Below the pieces are notes generated by a model that was given only the letters and a program-made list of their open reading frames with translations, made no database searches and was not told the origin of the DNA. DNA of 6,332 bases from Pseudomonadota bacterium (GTDB lineage Bacteria; Pseudomonadota; Alphaproteobacteria; Rhizobiales; Xanthobacteraceae): contig JAEYTQ010000731.1 of NCBI GenBank assembly GCA_023433965.1, forward strand, positions 1 to 6,332, written 5' to 3'. Shown here in pieces: positions 1 through 5,565 of the stretch. Position 1 is the first letter of the stretch. Every line of letters begins with the position of its first letter. A program made the position numbers and the translations under genes.

Positions 1-1
1 G

Positions 2-1789
2 ATCGAGGACTATGCGCTGATCGGCGATTGTGAGACCGCGTCGCTGGTCGGGCGCGACGGCTCGATCGACTGGCTGTGCTGGCCGGCCTTCGACTCCGAT
101 GCCTGCTTTGCCGCCATCCTCGGCACGCACAGGAACGGCCGCTGGCTGATCGCGCCGAGCGAGGGCGCAACCTCGATCTCGCGGCGCTATCTCGGCAACA
201 CCCTCATCCTGGAAACGCGCTTCGAGACGGAGAGCGGCACCGTCGCGCTGATCGACTTCATGCCGCTGCGCGGCCAGGCGTCGGACATCGTGCGGCTGGT
301 GCGCGGCCTCGAGGGTACTGTGAAGATGCGGATGGAGTTCGTCATCCGCTTCGGCTTCGGCGCCGACATTCCCTGGGTGCGACGGATCGACCATTCCTTG
401 ATGGCCGTCGCCGGCCAGGACATGACGGTGCTGCGCACGCCGGTCGAGACCCGCGGCGAGGATCTGACCACGGTCTCGGACTTCGAGGTGAAGGAAGGTG
501 AGACCGTGCCTTTCGTGCTGGCTTACGGGCCCTCGCATCTCGATCCGCCCGCGCCGATCGATCCCGAGGAGGCGCTTCAGGAGACCGAGAAATTCTGGGA
601 GGACTGGTGCAGCCATTGCACGCGCGACGGCGACTATCAGGAGCTCGTCCTGCGTTCCCTTATCACGCTGAAGGCCCTGACCTTCGCGCCGACCGGCGGC
701 ATCGTCGCGGCACCGACCACCTCCCTGCCGGAAAAGCTCGGCGGCGGCAGGAATTGGGACTATCGCTTCTGCTGGCTGCGCGACGCCACCTTCACGCTGC
801 TGGCGCTGATGAACTCGGGCTACACCGAGGAGGCTTCCGCCTGGCACGATTGGCTGCTGCGCGCGGCCGCCGGTGCGCCGGCGAACATGCAGATCATGTA
901 CGGCATCTGGGGCCAGCGGCGGCTGCTGGAATGGGAAGCGGGCTGGCTCGACGGCTACGAGGGCGCCAGGCCGGTGCGGGTCGGCAATGCCGCCCATGCG
1001 CAGCTCCAGCTCGACGTCTATGGCGAATTGATCGACGCCTTCCACCAGTCGCGCATGGCGAAGCTCGAGCTCGACGAGGAGACCTGGGCGCTGGAATGCG
1101 CCGTGCTCAAGCATCTGGCCGAGGTCTGGGACCGGCCCGATCACGGCATCTGGGAGCGGCGCGGCGAGCCCCGGCACTACGTCTTTTCCAAGGTGATGAC
1201 CTGGGTCGCGTTCGACCGCGGCATCAAGAGCGCCGAGACCTTCGGCTTCAAGGCGCCGCTCGTGCACTGGCGCGTCTTGCGCGATGCGATTCATCGCGAT
1301 GTCTGCAACAGGGGATTTGACGCGGAGGCAAATGCCTTCGTCGAGTCCTACGGCTCGAAGCTGCTGGATGCCAGCGTGCTGCTGCTGCCGTCCGTCGGCT
1401 TCCTGCCGCCGGACGACCCGCGCATCCGCGGCACCATCGCAGCCATCGAAGCACGTCTGATGCAGGACGGCTTCGTGCTGCGGCACGACCCCCGCGAATT
1501 GCCTCCGGATCAGCCGCCGCTCGAAGGCGCGTTCCTGGCCTGCACGCTGTGGCTCGCCGACGCCCATGTGCTGGCCGGTGATCTCGACAAGGCGCAAGTT
1601 CTGCTCGACCGCGTGGTCGGCATCGCCAACGATGTCGGGTTGCTGGCCGAAGAATACGATTCCGTGGCCCGCCGACAAACCGGCAACTTCCCGCAGGCGC
1701 TGACCCACATCGCGCTGATCAACACCGCACAGAACCTGTCGACGGCAAGGCAAAAGAGCGAGAAGCCCGCGATGCAGCGGTCGAAGTAA
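2..1789 (+). CDS. Glycoside hydrolase family 15 protein (glucoamylase/trehalase-like), 5' end cut by window
   Basis: Predicted inverting exo-acting alpha-glucosidase of family GH15, releasing glucose from an alpha-glucoside. The frame is open from base 2 (IEDYALIGDCETASLVGRDG), so the ATG at 260 is internal; 595 residues are visible and probably fewer than ten are missing. Numbering from the first visible codon, residues 1 to about 200 form the trehalase-like N-terminal beta domain and the rest the (alpha/alpha)6 barrel. Barrel landmarks are GRNWDYRFCWLRDAT (249-263), YGIWGQRRLLEWEAGW (from 300), HGIWERRGEP with the likely catalytic acid E385, and LLAEEYD followed by GNFPQALTHI with the likely catalytic base E550 or E551. 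No signal peptide can be judged because the N-terminus is missing, but the visible start already lies in the family core, so a cytoplasmic enzyme is likely. Bacterial members of this subgroup include trehalases and glucoamylases; sequence alone does not settle the substrate. It is convergent with the pentose phosphate operon. Confidence 0.93.
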   Translation: MEDYALIGDCETASLVGRDGSIDWLCWPAFDSDACFAAILGTHRNGRWLIAPSEGATSISRRYLGNTLILETRFETESGTVALIDFMPLRGQASDIVRLVRGLEGTVKMRMEFVIRFGFGADIPWVRRIDHSLMAVAGQDMTVLRTPVETRGEDLTTVSDFEVKEGETVPFVLAYGPSHLDPPAPIDPEEALQETEKFWEDWCSHCTRDGDYQELVLRSLITLKALTFAPTGGIVAAPTTSLPEKLGGGRNWDYRFCWLRDATFTLLALMNSGYTEEASAWHDWLLRAAAGAPANMQIMYGIWGQRRLLEWEAGWLDGYEGARPVRVGNAAHAQLQLDVYGELIDAFHQSRMAKLELDEETWALECAVLKHLAEVWDRPDHGIWERRGEPRHYVFSKVMTWVAFDRGIKSAETFGFKAPLVHWRVLRDAIHRDVCNRGFDAEANAFVESYGSKLLDASVLLLPSVGFLPPDDPRIRGTIAAIEARLMQDGFVLRHDPRELPPDQPPLEGAFLACTLWLADAHVLAGDLDKAQVLLDRVVGIANDVGLLAEEYDSVARRQTGNFPQALTHIALINTAQNLSTARQKSEKPAMQRSK

Positions 1790-1824
1790 GGCGAGCGCTC
1801 CGGGGAAGGTGCGCTCGCTCGCCC

Positions 1825-1909
1825 GCTTGCGGGAGAGGGTGTCTCCACAATGGGACAGTCCCCAAGAGGAGAAAGCCCTCACCCCTACGCGGCGACCTCT
1901 CCCGCGAGC
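1825..1909. repeat. Inverted repeat arms, GCTTGCGGGAGAGG type
   Basis: The arm at 1825-1838 (GCTTGCGGGAGAGG) matches the reverse complement of 1896-1909 at 13 of 14 positions; the one mismatch would be a G-U pair in RNA. The intervening loop is 57 bases. A third arm at 1912-1921 (GCGGGAGAGG) repeats the core of the first in direct orientation, so the middle arm can pair with either. Such motifs resemble the dispersed palindromic elements of Bradyrhizobium spacers, though copy number elsewhere cannot be seen here. Confidence 0.65.
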
Positions 1910-1922
1910 AAGCGGGAGAGGT
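1895..1922. repeat. GC-rich palindromic hairpin, possible bidirectional transcription stop
   Basis: An 11-base-pair perfect stem (ACCTCTCCCGC paired with GCGGGAGAGGT) encloses a 6-base loop, GAGCAA. It begins 20 bases past the HAD stop codon on the - strand and lies about 105 bases past the GH15 stop on the + strand. No T-run follows on either strand, so it is not a textbook intrinsic terminator. It may instead protect mRNA 3' ends, assist a Rho-independent stop weakly, or simply be a dispersed repeat. Confidence 0.6.
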
Positions 1923-1941
1923 GACAACACCGGCCGCCCCT

Positions 1942-2754
1942 CTAGCCAACCCCATTTCGCTTCAAGATCATCTCCATCGCCTCGGCAAAACCGTCCTGCT
2001 CATTGGTCGCAGTGACATGTGTCGCCTCGTCCTTGACGTTGTCGGCGGCGTTGCCCATGGCGATCGAGGTGCCGCTGACGCGGAACATCGCGAGGTCGTT
2101 CTGCATGTCGCCGATGGTGGCGACCGCGTCGGTGGCAATGCCGAGGCGCCGGGCCATCGCCTGCACGAACGTTCCCTTGTTGAAGCCCGGCGGGGTGATG
2201 TCGAGATAATAGGTCTGCGAACGCACCGCGGTCGCTTCGCTGCCGAGGGCTTCCTGCATCACCTTCTCGCAGGCCTCGAGGCGGGCGGCGTCGGCACTGG
2301 CCCCGACGATCTTGCAGGCGCCGGCAAGGTACGGCGAGAAGTCGGTCACGACGGTCGGATCGGAGCGGATCGTGTGCCGTTCGTGCGCGACGTAGCTTCC
2401 GTCGGGATTGTCGATCAGCCATTTGTCGGCGGTGAACAGCCAGACGTCGGCACCGAACTCGCGGAGGATCTGCAAGGAGCGCTCGGCGGCGCTGGCCGGG
2501 ATCAGATGCTGCTCGACCGGTCTCATCTCGGGATCGACGATCGAGGAGCCGTTGAAGGGGCCGACGGGCAGCCACAGCGCCAGCGGCTCGATCAGGAAGC
2601 GCATGCCGATCGCGGGGCGGCTGGAGGTGATGGTGAAGCCGATGCCGGCCTGGTGCAGCCGCTGCACCGCGCTGCGTGCACGCGCCGTCAGTGTCTTGTC
2701 CTTGGTCAGCAGCGTGCCGTCGACGTCGGAGACCACGAGTGAGATGGGAGTCAT
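1942..2754 (-). CDS. Cof-type HAD-IIB family hydrolase (sugar-phosphate phosphatase-like)
   Basis: Predicted cytoplasmic Mg2+-dependent phosphatase of the haloacid dehalogenase superfamily, Cof/YidA-like subfamily with a C2B cap, 270 residues, the usual length. All four HAD motifs are present: motif I SDVDGTLL with nucleophile D10 and acid/base D12, motif II TSSRP with T43 or S44, motif III NKG with K193, and motif IV GDMQND with D216 and D220, followed by the family's AMGNA (232-236). The cap lies between about residues 80 and 185. The ATG overlaps the gntK stop as ATGA (2751-2754) and has AAGGG six bases upstream, so translation is probably coupled. It is the last gene of the gnd-zwf-pgl-gntK operon. 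Cof-type enzymes are usually promiscuous toward sugar phosphates, phospho-acids or flavin and pyridoxal phosphates, so the substrate cannot be assigned. Its position suggests a phosphate ester arising in pentose phosphate or gluconate metabolism. Confidence 0.93.
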   Translation of the reverse strand: MTPISLVVSDVDGTLLTKDKTLTARARSAVQRLHQAGIGFTITSSRPAIGMRFLIEPLALWLPVGPFNGSSIVDPEMRPVEQHLIPASAAERSLQILREFGADVWLFTADKWLIDNPDGSYVAHERHTIRSDPTVVTDFSPYLAGACKIVGASADAARLEACEKVMQEALGSEATAVRSQTYYLDITPPGFNKGTFVQAMARRLGIATDAVATIGDMQNDLAMFRVSGTSIAMGNAADNVKDEATHVTATNEQDGFAEAMEMILKRNGVG

Positions 2755-3293
2755 GGCAGACCCTTGGATGTTGCGTCGACCCGTCCCAGCTGCCGCACGA
2801 TGCCGTCGACGATCGCCTCGACCGTCTCGTCGATCGAGACGGTGATGACGTGCTCGCTCGCCTCGGGCGGCTCCAGCGTCTCGAACTGGCTGGCCAGCAG
2901 TCCAGGCGGCATGAAATGCCCCTTGCGCTGCGCCAGCCGCTCGGCGATCAGCTCCTTGGTGCCCTTCAGGAACACGAAGCGGACGTCGTCGCGTCCGCGC
3001 AGCAGCACGTCGCGATAGGCGTGCTTCAGCGCCGAGCAGGCGATGATGACGTGCTCGCGGCGTTCACAGACCCGCGCGATCTCGTCGGCGATGGCATTGA
3101 GCCAGGGCCAGCGGTCCTCATCCGTGAGCGGATGGCCCGCCCGCATCTTCTCGACATTGCGGGGGGGATGAAAGCTGTCGCCGTCCTCGAAGCGCCAGCC
3201 GAGCCGCTGGCCCAGCGCTTCTGCGATCGTGCTCTTGCCCGAACCCGACACCCCCATCACGATCAGCGCACAAGGTGCTTCAGCGCGGGTCAC
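2751..3293 (-). CDS. gntK: Gluconokinase (ATP:D-gluconate 6-phosphotransferase)
   Basis: Phosphorylates D-gluconate with ATP to 6-phosphogluconate in the cytoplasm. The protein is 180 residues from the GTG start, within the usual GntK size. It shows a P-loop GVSGSGKST (14-22), the family block EDGDSFHPPRNVEKM followed by GHPLTDEDRWPWL (36-65), CSALKHAYRD (86-95), and LKGTKELIAERL followed by GHFMPPGLLASQFETLEPP (109-143), all highly characteristic. I chose the GTG at 3291-3293 because a perfect GGAGG sits six bases upstream and the P-loop then falls near the N-terminus as in the family. The frame stays open to an ATG at 3380, but that would add an arginine-rich 29-residue leader lying wholly inside pgl. 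The start overlaps the pgl stop by 14 bases, and the stop overlaps the HAD start. Its product enters the same pool that Zwf and Pgl supply, giving the operon a gluconate entry point. Confidence 0.95.
   Translation of the reverse strand: MTRAEAPCALIVMGVSGSGKSTIAEALGQRLGWRFEDGDSFHPPRNVEKMRAGHPLTDEDRWPWLNAIADEIARVCERREHVIIACSALKHAYRDVLLRGRDDVRFVFLKGTKELIAERLAQRKGHFMPPGLLASQFETLEPPEASEHVITVSIDETVEAIVDGIVRQLGRVDATSKGLP
2761..2765 (-). promoter_or_regulatory. Ribosome binding site of the HAD gene
   Basis: AAGGG on the - strand lies six bases before the ATG at 2754, inside the last codons of gntK. It supports the annotated start and independent or coupled re-initiation at the ATGA junction. Confidence 0.6.
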
Positions 3294-4029
3294 GAATGTC
3301 CTCCGGAAGCGCGGCCTCGTCGACCAGCCAGACGGTCTCGCCGTTCGAGCGCGCGCGCAAGGCCGGCAGGTTCTCGCCATTGCAGAGGCGCGTCAAGATC
3401 GGCCGCTTGTCGTGCCCTGCAATCTCGAACAGCATCTCGCGGCAGGAGGCCAGAACGGGCAGGGTGAGCGAGACTCGCGGCACGAACGGCGCGACATTCG
3501 CCTTGGGCACGCCGACGACCCAGCGCTCGGTCTCCTCGATCTCGGGATAACCAGGAAACAGCGAGGCCGTGTGGCCGTCCGGCCCCGCGCCCATCAGGAC
3601 GAGATCGAACAGCGGGTGGGACGGATCGAGGTGGTCCGCGCCATAAAAGGCCTGCAGCTCGCGCGCATAGGCTTCGGCGCTGCGATCCGGACTTTCCCTG
3701 GCGGTCGGAATCGGATGGATATGCCCCGGCTGCGCATTGCGATCGAGAAACGCCGCGCGTGCGACCGCCATGTTGTTGAGGGGATCGGCTTCGGGCACGA
3801 AGCGTTCGTCGCCGATGAACCAGTGAACGCGCTCCCAGGGGATGCTGCCGCGCCAGGCTTCGCTGCCGAGCAGTTCATAGAGCTTCTTCGGGCTGGAGCC
3901 GCCGGTGAGGCAGATTGCGATCCGTCCGGGATTGGCCGCGATCCGCGCCGTCATCCGTTCGGCTGCGGTGCGGGCAAGGGCTTCGCCATCCGCTTCGACG
4001 ATCAGCTTCGGCTGGCCGGCCGCGATCAC
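3280..4029 (-). CDS. pgl: 6-phosphogluconolactonase
   Basis: Hydrolyses 6-phospho-D-glucono-1,5-lactone to 6-phosphogluconate, the second oxidative pentose phosphate step, in the cytoplasm. This is the DevB/SOL type related to glucosamine-6-phosphate isomerases, not the beta-propeller YbhE type. Numbered from the GTG start (249 residues, normal size), the motifs are CLTGGSSPKKLYELL (40-54), WFIGDERFVPEADPLNN (70-86), FDLVLMGAGPDGHTASLFPG (141-160) with the catalytic-loop D151 and H153, and RVSLTLPVL (185-193). I prefer the GTG at 4027-4029: it forms a GTGA overlap with the zwf stop, has a GGCGGA-like site seven bases upstream, and avoids a basic leader (RRRVASARRPK) that is read inside zwf. 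An ATG at 4080 in the same frame would give 266 residues and is the alternative. The 3' end overlaps gntK by 14 bases. Confidence 0.95.
   Translation of the reverse strand: MIAAGQPKLIVEADGEALARTAAERMTARIAANPGRIAICLTGGSSPKKLYELLGSEAWRGSIPWERVHWFIGDERFVPEADPLNNMAVARAAFLDRNAQPGHIHPIPTARESPDRSAEAYARELQAFYGADHLDPSHPLFDLVLMGAGPDGHTASLFPGYPEIEETERWVVGVPKANVAPFVPRVSLTLPVLASCREMLFEIAGHDKRPILTRLCNGENLPALRARSNGETVWLVDEAALPEDIRDPR
3300..3304 (-). promoter_or_regulatory. Ribosome binding site of gntK, decides the start
   Basis: A perfect GGAGG on the - strand, six bases (ACATTC) before the GTG at 3293, lies inside the end of pgl. It is the strongest such site in the window and is the main reason for preferring the 180-residue GntK over an upstream ATG. 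Confidence 0.75.
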
Positions 4030-5537
4030 GAGTATTTCCGCCAGCTTCGGCCGTCGCGCCGAAGCAACTCGTCGGCGCATTTCGGGCCGTCGCTGCCGGC
4101 TTCATAGGTCTCGATGCCATTCGTGCCTGCGCTTGTCCAGGCATCCAGGAATGGCTGCACCGCCTGCCAGCCCGCCTCGACGCCGTCGGCGCGCTGGAAC
4201 AGGATGTTGTCGCCGATCATGCAGTCGTAGATCAGTGTCTCGTAGCCGGTCGAGGGATCGGCGCGGAAATGGTCGCCGTAGCGGAACTTCATCTCGACGC
4301 CGTCGATGGTGACGCTTGGCCCCGGGACCTTGGCGTTGAACTGGAGCTCGATGGTCTCGGTCGGCGCGATGCCGATGGTGAGGAAGTTTTGCGACAGGCG
4401 GTCGACCGCCGTCCCAGAGAACATCGACAGCGGCGCCTGCTTGAACTTGATCGCGACCTCCGTACGCTTGTGCTTGAGAGCCTTGCCGGTGCGCAAGTAG
4501 AACGGCACGCCGGCCCAGCGCCAATTGTCGATCATGAGCTTCAGCGCGACATAGGTCTCGGTGGTGCTATCAGGCTCGACGTCGTCGGTCCTGCGATAGT
4601 CCGGGATCTCCTCGTCGCCGATGCGGCCGGCGAGATATTGCGCGCGCACCGAATTCCTCAGCGCCTCTTCCCGGCTGGGCTGCTGGATCGATGTCAGCAC
4701 GTCCGCCTTCTCGGAACGGACGGAATGCGCATCGAAGCGTGCGGGCGGCTCCATCGCCACCAGCGACATCAGCTGAAACAGATGGTTCGGCACCATGTCG
4801 CGCAGCGCGCCCGTGGCATCGTAGAAGCCGGCGCGATGGCCGACGCCGAGCCGCTGCTCCACCGTGATCTGGATGTGGTCGATGTGGTTGCGATTCCAGA
4901 TCGGCTCGAACATGCCATTGGCGAAGCGCAGCACCAGGATGTTCTGCACCGTCTCCTTGCCGAGGTAGTGATCGATCCGATAGATGTGGTGCTCCTCCAT
5001 GATCTTCAGGAGTTCGGCGTTGAGCGCGCGCGCCGAGGCGAGATCGGTGCCGAACGGCTTCTCGATCACAAGCCGGCGCCAGGCGCCGTTCTCCTTCATC
5101 AGCCCGGTGCGGCCGAGCTCCCGCGCGGTCGGAGCGAACGCGGCCGGCGGAGTCGCCAGGTAGAACAGCCGGTTGCCACCGGTGCCTTCGGAGCATTCCA
5201 GCGTATCGAGATGTTGGCTCAAGCGGTCGAACGAGGCCGGATCCTTCGGATCGGCCTCGACGAAGGTCACGCATTGCAGCAGCTGTCTGGCGACGTCGTC
5301 GTCGACCGGCCGCGTCGCGAACTCGCGAAGGCCCTTCATCAAGCTCTGGCGCAGCTCGTCATCCGACTGGCTCTTGCGGGCGACGCCGACGACGCAGAAT
5401 TTCTCCGGCAGCAGGTTCTCGGCCGCCAGATTATACAACGACGGCATCACCAACCGGTGGGTGAGGTCGCCGGTCACCCCGAAGATGACGAAGGCGCAAT
5501 TGTCAGGCTTGCGCTTGGGCTGCGGGTCTTTTGTCAC
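4026..5537 (-). CDS. zwf: Glucose-6-phosphate 1-dehydrogenase
   Basis: Oxidises glucose 6-phosphate to 6-phosphogluconolactone with reduction of NAD(P)+, the committing step of the oxidative pentose phosphate branch. At 503 residues it is full length. The N-terminal Rossmann domain shows FGVTGDLTHRLVMPSLYNL (19-37) and VIEKPFGTDL (157-166). The active-site signature RIDHYLGKETVQN spans 187-199, with H190 matching the phosphate-binding His178 of the Leuconostoc enzyme, and NH at 251-252 gives H252, matching its catalytic base His240 (the spacing of 62 is identical). GVPFYLRTGKALKHKRTEV (343-361) is also typical. The first motif is unusual: the family's RKL is RLV here. The start is GTG, 28 bases after gnd, with GAAGG ten bases upstream; I see no better start nearby. 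The stop overlaps pgl by four bases. Coenzyme preference cannot be read with confidence. Confidence 0.97.
   Translation of the reverse strand: MTKDPQPKRKPDNCAFVIFGVTGDLTHRLVMPSLYNLAAENLLPEKFCVVGVARKSQSDDELRQSLMKGLREFATRPVDDDVARQLLQCVTFVEADPKDPASFDRLSQHLDTLECSEGTGGNRLFYLATPPAAFAPTARELGRTGLMKENGAWRRLVIEKPFGTDLASARALNAELLKIMEEHHIYRIDHYLGKETVQNILVLRFANGMFEPIWNRNHIDHIQITVEQRLGVGHRAGFYDATGALRDMVPNHLFQLMSLVAMEPPARFDAHSVRSEKADVLTSIQQPSREEALRNSVRAQYLAGRIGDEEIPDYRRTDDVEPDSTTETYVALKLMIDNWRWAGVPFYLRTGKALKHKRTEVAIKFKQAPLSMFSGTAVDRLSQNFLTIGIAPTETIELQFNAKVPGPSVTIDGVEMKFRYGDHFRADPSTGYETLIYDCMIGDNILFQRADGVEAGWQAVQPFLDAWTSAGTNGIETYEAGSDGPKCADELLRRDGRSWRKYS
4037..4042 (-). promoter_or_regulatory. Ribosome binding site of pgl (weak)
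   Basis: GGCGGA on the - strand, seven bases before the GTG at 4029, lies within the last codons of zwf. It is an imperfect Shine-Dalgarno match, in keeping with initiation mainly by coupling at the GTGA overlap. Confidence 0.4.
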
Positions 5538-5565
5538 GAATTGTCGGCCTTCGTTTTATTATTCG
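5538..5565 (-). promoter_or_regulatory. gnd-zwf spacer with zwf ribosome binding site
   Basis: This is the only non-overlapping junction in the operon. It is 28 bases long and, read on the - strand, begins with an AT-rich stretch (AATAATAAAA) and carries GAAGG at 5552-5548, ten bases before the zwf GTG. It is too short to hold a complete promoter by itself, so zwf is most likely read from a promoter upstream of or inside gnd. No hairpin is apparent. Confidence 0.5.

Larger units (their letters stand above)
1790..1941. other. Convergent intergenic spacer
   Basis: This 152-base spacer separates the stop codons of the GH15 gene (+) and the HAD gene (-). It holds GC-rich repeat arms and a hairpin, listed separately, plus a small palindrome GGGACAGTCCC at 1852-1862. 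I see no gene, no T-run typical of an intrinsic terminator, and no tRNA-like or small-RNA-like structure. Since both flanking genes end here, transcription from both sides must stop in or near it. Confidence 0.8.

Noticed and set aside
260..262. ATG at 260 as the start of the GH15 gene
   Set aside because: The same frame upstream encodes the conserved GH15 N-terminal block beginning IEDYALIGDC, so the gene starts before the window.
1852..1862. Palindrome GGGACAGTCCC as an operator
   Set aside because: It is short, has only a single-base centre, and lies between two gene 3' ends where an operator is unlikely.
1895..1922. Classical Rho-independent terminator
   Set aside because: The stem is strong, but neither strand has a T-run after it, so I list it as a palindromic repeat with only a possible stop function.
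1921..2742. A 273-codon open frame on the + strand opposite the HAD gene
   Set aside because: The composition is typical of an antisense shadow (repeated GADR, HRG and EVV-like runs). The - strand frame has all four HAD motifs and fits the operon.
3294..3380. Extended N-terminus of GntK from the ATG at 3380
   Set aside because: The extra 29 residues are an arginine-rich stretch read out of frame within pgl, and the GTG at 3293 has a perfect, well-spaced GGAGG.
3229..4107. A 292-codon open frame on the + strand opposite pgl
   Set aside because: No domain is recognisable, and it covers the entire Pgl coding region, whose motifs are clear.
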